From Pseudomonas sichuanensis (lineage in GTDB: Bacteria; Pseudomonadota; Gammaproteobacteria; Pseudomonadales; Pseudomonadaceae): 64,000 bases of DNA. Below are positions 59,889 through 64,000 of the stretch, piece by piece (position 1 is the stretch's first letter; each line of letters starts with the position of its first letter). The stretch is from positions 124,001-188,000 of the forward strand of contig NZ_QKVM01000002.1 of the NCBI RefSeq assembly GCF_003231305.1, in the 5' to 3' direction. The notes under the pieces were generated by a model, which made no database searches, was not told the DNA's origin, and saw nothing but the letters and a program-made list of their open reading frames with translations. Made by a program: the position numbers and the translations under genes.

Positions 59889-60716
59889 TCACTCTGCCCG
59901 GGCGCGGACGTGGATCGGGGCGAAAGCCTCATTTTGCACCAGTTCGATCAGTGATTCCTTCACCAGCTCAAGAATCGCCATGAAGGTCACCACCACTCCG
60001 AGCTTGCCTTCCTCGGCGCTGAACAGCTCGACGAAGGGCACGAACTCGCCACCCTTCAGGCGCTCTAGCACCTGGCTCATGCGCTCGCGGGTGGACAGCG
60101 TCTCGCGGGTGATCTGGTGGCTTTCGAACAAGTCGTTGCGGCGCATGACCTCGGCCATGGACAGCAGGATTTCTTCCAGGGCCACATCGGGCAGCAGCTT
60201 GCGTACCTTGGCCTGGGGCGCATCCAGCTGCGGCACCAGCACTTCACGGCCAACCCGTGGCAACTCATCGATACCTTCGGCAGCAGCCTTGAAGCGCTCG
60301 TACTCCTGCAGGCGGCGGATCAGCTCGGCGCGCGGGTCGCCCTCTTCCTCCTCCACTTCGGCCGAACGCGGCAGCAGCATGCGCGACTTGATCTCGGCGA
60401 GCATCGCAGCCATCACCAGGTACTCGGCGGCCAGCTCCAGGCGCACGTTCTTCATCAGCTCGACATAGCTCATGTACTGGCGGGTGATTTCTGCCACCGG
60501 GATATCGAGGATGTCGACGTTCTGCTTGCGAATCAGGTACAGCAGCAGGTCCAGCGGGCCTTCGAAGGCTTCGAGGAAGACCTCCAGGGCGTCCGGAGGG
60601 ATGTACAGATCAACCGGCAGCTCGGTCAGGGCTTCGCCATAGACCAGGGCCAATTGCAGCTGGAAAGGCGTCTCGGCCTCGCTGGCCGGCGCCTCGGGCG
60701 CTTGCACCTGGCTCAC
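59889..60716 (-). CDS. scpA: Segregation and condensation protein A
   Basis: A 275-residue kleisin. The core starts LEVFLEAFEGPLDLLLYLIRKQNVDILDIPVAEITRQYM (about 44-82) and ends with a winged helix (GVVVTFMAILELVKESLIELVQ). The start is taken as GTG at 60716, which overlaps the yciO TGA (GTGA). About 43 residues precede the conserved kleisin N-terminus, which is longer than in many species, so a downstream start is possible. Confidence 0.92.
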   Translation of the reverse strand: MSQVQAPEAPASEAETPFQLQLALVYGEALTELPVDLYIPPDALEVFLEAFEGPLDLLLYLIRKQNVDILDIPVAEITRQYMSYVELMKNVRLELAAEYLVMAAMLAEIKSRMLLPRSAEVEEEEGDPRAELIRRLQEYERFKAAAEGIDELPRVGREVLVPQLDAPQAKVRKLLPDVALEEILLSMAEVMRRNDLFESHQITRETLSTRERMSQVLERLKGGEFVPFVELFSAEEGKLGVVVTFMAILELVKESLIELVQNEAFAPIHVRARAE

Positions 60717-61342
60717 GCGCTGGCCAGGAACGGCGCAGGGTCACCGCACCCTTCGCGGATCAGCTCGGGCTCATCGCCGGTCAGGTCGATCACCGTGGAC
60801 GCCTTCAAGTCGCCAAAGCCACCGTCGACGATCAGGTCGACATGGTGCTCCAGGCGCTGGCGAATCTCGTACGGATCGGTCATGGGGTCTTCATCGCCCG
60901 GCAGGATCAGGCTCACGCTCATCAAAGGCTCGCCGAGCTCTTCAAGCAGCGCCAGGACGATCGGGTTGGACGGCACGCGCAGGCCGATGGTGCGGCGCTT
61001 TTCGTGCAGCAGCAGGCGTGGCACTTCGCGGGTGGCATTGAGGATGAAGGTGTAAGGGCCTGGGACATGGGCCTTGAGCAGGCGGAACGTCGCCGTGTCG
61101 ATCTTGGCGAAGGTGCCCATCTGCGACAGGTCGCAACACAGCAGGGTGAAGTTGTGATTCTTGTCCAGCTGGCGCAGGCGGCGGACACGCTCGATGGCGT
61201 TCTTGTCGCCGATCTGGCAGCCCAGCGCATAAGCCGAATCGGTGGGATAGACCACCACACCACCCTTGCGGATGATTTCGACGGCCTGCTTGATCAGCCG
61301 CGCCTGCGGGTTTTCCGCATGAATCTGGAAAAATTGGCTCAC
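60713..61342 (-). CDS. YciO-like protein (Sua5/YrdC family)
   Basis: A 209-residue protein of the YrdC fold: VSQFFQIHAENPQARLIKQAVEIIRKGGVVVYPTDSAYALGCQIG, KHNFTLLCCDLSQMG-like KNHNFTLLCCDL, and RTIGLRVPSNPIVLALL. It lacks the Sua5 C-terminal domain and resembles YciO, whose role in tRNA modification is unsettled. GTG at 61342 matches the family N-terminus, with AGGA seven bases upstream. It is 13 bases after the PHP gene and overlaps scpA. Confidence 0.88.
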   Translation of the reverse strand: MSQFFQIHAENPQARLIKQAVEIIRKGGVVVYPTDSAYALGCQIGDKNAIERVRRLRQLDKNHNFTLLCCDLSQMGTFAKIDTATFRLLKAHVPGPYTFILNATREVPRLLLHEKRRTIGLRVPSNPIVLALLEELGEPLMSVSLILPGDEDPMTDPYEIRQRLEHHVDLIVDGGFGDLKASTVIDLTGDEPELIREGCGDPAPFLASA

Positions 61343-61355
61343 GAAGTCGTCCTGT

Positions 61356-62216
61356 TCATACCGCCATAGGCTGTTCATGTCGGAATCGGCGCCACAGGGG
61401 TGGCAGGTCCTCAGGCAATGGCCGATAGGCACCGATCTCGCCCCAGGTGCCGGGGCCGTGGAAATCACTGCCAGCGCTTGCCAGCAGGCCGAACTCACGG
61501 GTGAGGATGGACATCGTTCCCACCTGCTCGGGCGGCATCATCCCATTGACCACTTCCAGTGCCTGCCCACCTGCCTGAATATAGTCGGCAATCAGCCGTC
61601 TGCGCTTGCTGCGGGTCAGTTCGTAGTGCATGGGATGGGCCAGGCTCACCCACGCATTGGACTGGCGCAGCGTGGCGACGGTTTCCTCGAGTGTCGGCCA
61701 GTGCAACTTGACGTCACCGAGCTTGCCGGCGCCCAGCCACTTGCGAAACGCTTCGCCGCGGTCCTTGACGAAGCCTGCGCGCACCATGAACTCGGCGAAA
61801 TGCGGGCGTGCCGGGGCGTTGCCGCTGTCGCCCAGTTCCTGCTGCACCGCCCGCGCACCGTCGAGCGCCCCGGGCATGCCCTTGGCGGCCAGCTTGCGAT
61901 CGATCTCTTCGGCGCGCAGCCAGCGGCCACGGTGGAGGTTTTCGATGGCTTCGAGCAACGGCGGTGCATCGAGGGGGAAGTCGTAGCCCAGCACATGGAT
62001 GGTCGCGCCGCCCCAGGTGCACGACAGCTCAACGCCACTGACCCAGTGCATGCCATTGTCGAGGCAGGCCTGGCGGGCCTCGGACAGCCCCTCGAGGGTG
62101 TCGTGGTCGGTGAGCGACAAGGTCCGCACCCCATGCTCATGGGCCCGGGCGACCAGTGCCGTGGGCGACAGGGCGCCGTCGGAGGCCGTGCTGTGACAGT
62201 GCAGATCAACATTCAT
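61356..62216 (-). CDS. PHP-domain phosphoesterase of the RnmA/YciV type
   Basis: A 286-residue PHP-family protein with the metal-binding clusters [18 protein letters not shown] (His-x-His), [24 protein letters not shown] and GSDFHGPG. This is the YciV/TrpH group, reported as a 3',5'-nucleoside bisphosphate phosphatase and a 5'-3' exoribonuclease (RNase AM) maturing rRNA ends. It is divergent from yciB. The following genes yciO-scpA-scpB-rluB are on the same strand, consistent with a ribosome/chromosome operon. Confidence 0.9.
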   Translation of the reverse strand: MNVDLHCHSTASDGALSPTALVARAHEHGVRTLSLTDHDTLEGLSEARQACLDNGMHWVSGVELSCTWGGATIHVLGYDFPLDAPPLLEAIENLHRGRWLRAEEIDRKLAAKGMPGALDGARAVQQELGDSGNAPARPHFAEFMVRAGFVKDRGEAFRKWLGAGKLGDVKLHWPTLEETVATLRQSNAWVSLAHPMHYELTRSKRRRLIADYIQAGGQALEVVNGMMPPEQVGTMSILTREFGLLASAGSDFHGPGTWGEIGAYRPLPEDLPPLWRRFRHEQPMAV

Positions 62217-62283
62217 GGTGGAGCGCTTTCGCCGGAATCGATGTTTGTTATTATGCCGTCACATCCCGCTTCTGGCTGCCACT

Positions 62284-62880
62284 GTGAAACAATTCATCGA
62301 TTTCATCCCGCTGCTGCTGTTCTTCATCGTCTACAAACTGGACCCGCGCCCGGTCGAATTCGCAGGCCACAGCTTTGAATTCGGCGGTATCTACAGCGCC
62401 ACGGCGATGCTTATCCTCAGTTCGCTGGTGGTTTACGGCGCGCTGTTCCTGCGCCACCGCAAGCTCGAGAAAGGCCAGTTGCTGACCCTGGTCGCCTGCC
62501 TGGTGTTCGGTGGCCTGACCCTGGCCTTCCACAGCGAAACCTTCCTCAAGTGGAAGGCGCCGGTGGTCAACTGGCTGTTTGCCCTGGCCTTCGCCGGCAG
62601 CCACTTCATCGGTGACCGGGTGCTGATCAAACGCATCATGGGCCACGCACTGACACTTCCAGAAACAGTCTGGACCCGCCTGAACCTGGCATGGATCGTC
62701 TTCTTCCTGGTCTGCGGCGCCGCCAACCTGTTCGTCGCCTTCACCTTCCAGGCCTTCTGGGTCGACTTCAAGGTGTTCGGCAGCCTGGGCATGACCGTGA
62801 TCTTCCTGGTGGCGCAAGGCGTCTACCTCTCGCGCCACCTGCACGACACCGACCCCTCCACTTCCAAACCCAAGGACTGA
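62284..62880 (+). CDS. yciB: Septation protein A family membrane protein YciB
   Basis: A 198-residue protein with five to six membrane segments: [92 protein letters not shown]. It is the IspZ/YciB family of inner-membrane proteins linked to cell-envelope elongation and septation. The start is GTG at 62284. Its stop is one base before the yciI ATG. Confidence 0.94.
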   Translation: MKQFIDFIPLLLFFIVYKLDPRPVEFAGHSFEFGGIYSATAMLILSSLVVYGALFLRHRKLEKGQLLTLVACLVFGGLTLAFHSETFLKWKAPVVNWLFALAFAGSHFIGDRVLIKRIMGHALTLPETVWTRLNLAWIVFFLVCGAANLFVAFTFQAFWVDFKVFGSLGMTVIFLVAQGVYLSRHLHDTDPSTSKPKD

Positions 62881-62881
62881 C

Positions 62882-63181
62882 ATGCTCTACGCCATCATCG
62901 CCAGCGACGTCGCGAACTCCCTGGAAAAACGCCTGGCTGCCCGCCCCGCCCACATCGAGCGCCTGCAACAGCTCAAGGCCGAAGGCCGCGTGGTCCTGGC
63001 CGGCCCGCACCCGGCCATCGACAGCAACGACCCGGGCGCCGCCGGCTTCAGCGGCAGCCTGATCGTCGCCGAGTTCGAATCGCTGGCCGCCGCCCAGGCC
63101 TGGGCCGACGCCGACCCGTACATTGCCGCCGGTGTCTACGACAAGGTCGTGGTCAAGCCGTTCAAGCAGGTCCTGCCGTAA
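62882..63181 (+). CDS. yciI: YciI-like protein
   Basis: A 99-residue YCII-domain protein ([77 protein letters not shown]) with the conserved His and Asp of this small ferredoxin-like fold. The family is structurally known but its biochemical role is unsettled. It is coupled to yciB, as in most gamma-proteobacteria. Confidence 0.92.
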   Translation: MLYAIIASDVANSLEKRLAARPAHIERLQQLKAEGRVVLAGPHPAIDSNDPGAAGFSGSLIVAEFESLAAAQAWADADPYIAAGVYDKVVVKPFKQVLP

Positions 63182-63215
63182 CAGGCTTTTGAGGAGTTGT
63201 TGTGGGTGCAGCTTC

Positions 63216-63285
63216 GTGGGAGCGGGCTTGCCCCGCGATTGCGCCAGTCCAAGCTATCGCTAGCGCGGGTCAAGCCCGCTCCCAC
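63216..63285. repeat. REP inverted pair, GGGCTTGCCCC type
   Basis: GTGGGAGCGGGCTTGCCCCG then CGAT, about 25 bases, then GCGGGTCAAGCCCGCTCCCA then C. One arm reads GGGTCAAGCCC, an imperfect version. It follows yciI. Confidence 0.88.
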
Positions 63286-63379
63286 GCAACTACTCCCAGC
63301 TACACCCCCGCGCTGCACTATTCATAAATTGCGACGACCGGCCGACAACCTCCTGAACCGACAAGAATCAGGAGTCCCA

Positions 63380-63772
63380 ATGCGTCAAGGTCCGATGTCC
63401 GTGCTGCTTTGCCTGTTGCTGCTATCCCCTTTCGCCGCGGCCGAACAGCCGTTGTCGCTGGAAGCCGGGGCGCGAATCACCGAACTGCAGCAGCGCCTGG
63501 AAGAGAGCGAGAAACAACGCACCCTGCTGGCCCAGCAGATGCAGAGCCAGGACAGCGAACGCGAGAGCGCCCAGCTGAGCCGCCTGCGCCAGGACAACCA
63601 GCGCCTGAAGCTGGCCATCAAGGAGCTGCAGGCCGGGGCCAATCCGGTGCAACGCCTGCTCACCGACCAGCAACAATGGTTCCTGATCGGTTCGGCCGTT
63701 GCACTGTTGTCGGTAGTCTGCGGTATCTTAGCCAGCGGCGGTCACAGACGACGCCGGCAATGGTTGAATTGA
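63380..63772 (+). CDS. Membrane-anchored coiled-coil protein of unknown function
   Basis: A 130-residue protein with a signal sequence (MSVLLCLLLLSPFAAAEQ after a short RQGP lead), a coiled coil (about 30-90, heptads in ITELQQRLEESEKQRTLLAQQMQSQDSERESAQLSRLRQDNQRLK) and a C-terminal membrane segment (WFLIGSAVALLSVVCGILASGG) followed by RRRRQWLN. Topology would place the coiled coil in the periplasm. ATG at 63380 has AGGAG five bases upstream. It ends seven bases before a response-regulator gene. I do not recognise a named family; a link to envelope sensing is inference. Confidence 0.82.
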   Translation: MRQGPMSVLLCLLLLSPFAAAEQPLSLEAGARITELQQRLEESEKQRTLLAQQMQSQDSERESAQLSRLRQDNQRLKLAIKELQAGANPVQRLLTDQQQWFLIGSAVALLSVVCGILASGGHRRRRQWLN

Positions 63773-63779
63773 GTGAGAC

Positions 63780-64000
63780 ATGAGCGAGCTGTTACTGATT
63801 GATGATGACCAGGAGCTGTGTGAGCTGCTTGGCAGCTGGCTTACCCAGGAAGGCTTTGAGGTGCGCGCCTGCCACGATGGCTTGAGTGCGCGCCAGGCCC
63901 TGGCCGCCCACGCTCCGGCAGCGGTGGTACTGGATGTGATGCTGCCCGACGGCAGCGGCCTGGAACTGCTCAAGCAGTTGCGCACCGAACACGCCGACCT
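63780..64000 (+). CDS. Response regulator, N-terminal part (OmpR/CpxR type)
   Basis: Only the first 73 codons are present. MSELLLIDDDQELCELLGSWLTQEGFEVRACHDG is a receiver domain with the acidic pocket D8-D10 and the phosphorylatable D52 in VVLDVMLPDGSG. The sequence resembles CpxR-like regulators, but the output domain is outside the window. It directly follows the coiled-coil protein gene, so a shared transcript is likely. Confidence 0.88.
   Translation, partial: MSELLLIDDDQELCELLGSWLTQEGFEVRACHDGLSARQALAAHAPAAVVLDVMLPDGSGLELLKQLRTEHAD

Overview
The window is a high-GC pseudomonad chromosome segment, almost certainly from the Pseudomonas putida group. Evidence: the bkdR-bkdA1A2B-lpdV, phhR/phhABC and aot-argR-ast (aru) loci have the lengths and order known from P. 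putida and P. aeruginosa; AmrZ, FlgZ and LpdV have the expected sizes; and the intergenic REP palindromes with a GTGGGAGC head are typical of this group. The species call is inference from recall, because no search was possible. Nearly everything is core genome. I see no prophage, integron, transposase, CRISPR array, toxin-antitoxin pair or defence island.

Layout. (1) 1-9267: flagellum and chemotaxis. On the minus strand lie flgG (cut by the window edge), flgF, a small secreted-protein gene, then flgEDCB and cheR-cheV. On the plus strand lie flgA, flgM, flgN and flgZ (a YcgR-type PilZ protein). Readable sigma54 (RpoN) promoters precede flgF, flgB and flgA, and sigma28 (FliA) promoters precede flgM and cheV. 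The flgA and cheV promoters overlap on opposite strands. (2) 9358-12174: an MFS carrier and a glutamine-synthetase-family (probably gamma-glutamyl-polyamine) ligase. (3) 12309-17938: bkdR divergent from the branched-chain 2-oxo acid dehydrogenase operon. (4) 18001-22616: a PAS-GGDEF diguanylate cyclase, an unknown 172-residue protein, a BenE-type carrier, tRNA-Arg(CCT), an isolated phnN and amrZ. (5) 22682-29445: mgtE, a tRNA-Ser plus three tRNA-Arg(ACG), csrA, lysC and alaS. (6) 29851-41960: the arginine succinyltransferase (AST) catabolic operon with its AraC-type regulator ArgR and the arginine/ornithine ABC importer. (7) 42525-45150: acetyl-CoA synthetase and a DUF2790-type exported protein. 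(8) 45272-49468: PhhR divergent from the phenylalanine hydroxylase operon. (9) 49823-57016: a 42-codon small gene, an MFS carrier, a large FAD/Fe-S dehydrogenase, a LysR regulator and an aromatic amino-acid permease. (10) 57799-64000: rluB, scpB, scpA, yciO-like, rnmA-like; then yciB, yciI, a coiled-coil membrane protein and the start of a response regulator.

How the genes fit together. Three themes recur. The first is motility versus sessile life: flagellar genes, the c-di-GMP effector FlgZ, a diguanylate cyclase, AmrZ and CsrA. A 15-base sequence upstream of amrZ recurs upstream of flgZ with one mismatch and fits the AmrZ motif I recall, which suggests AmrZ control of the flagellar brake. 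The second is amino-acid catabolism feeding central metabolism: Bkd, AST, Phh, an aromatic permease and acetyl-CoA synthetase, each near a regulator. The third is housekeeping: AlaS, LysC, ScpAB, RluB and tRNAs. At least twelve REP loci of several sequence types sit between genes, mostly just after stop codons.

The most interesting signals are regulatory: the interlocked sigma54/sigma28 promoters, repeated GCGGCAA elements upstream of flgB, the shared AmrZ-like sites, an internal ribosome-binding site and start in lysC, a 12-bp perfect stem between the binding-protein and permease genes of the arginine importer, and several small uncharacterised genes.
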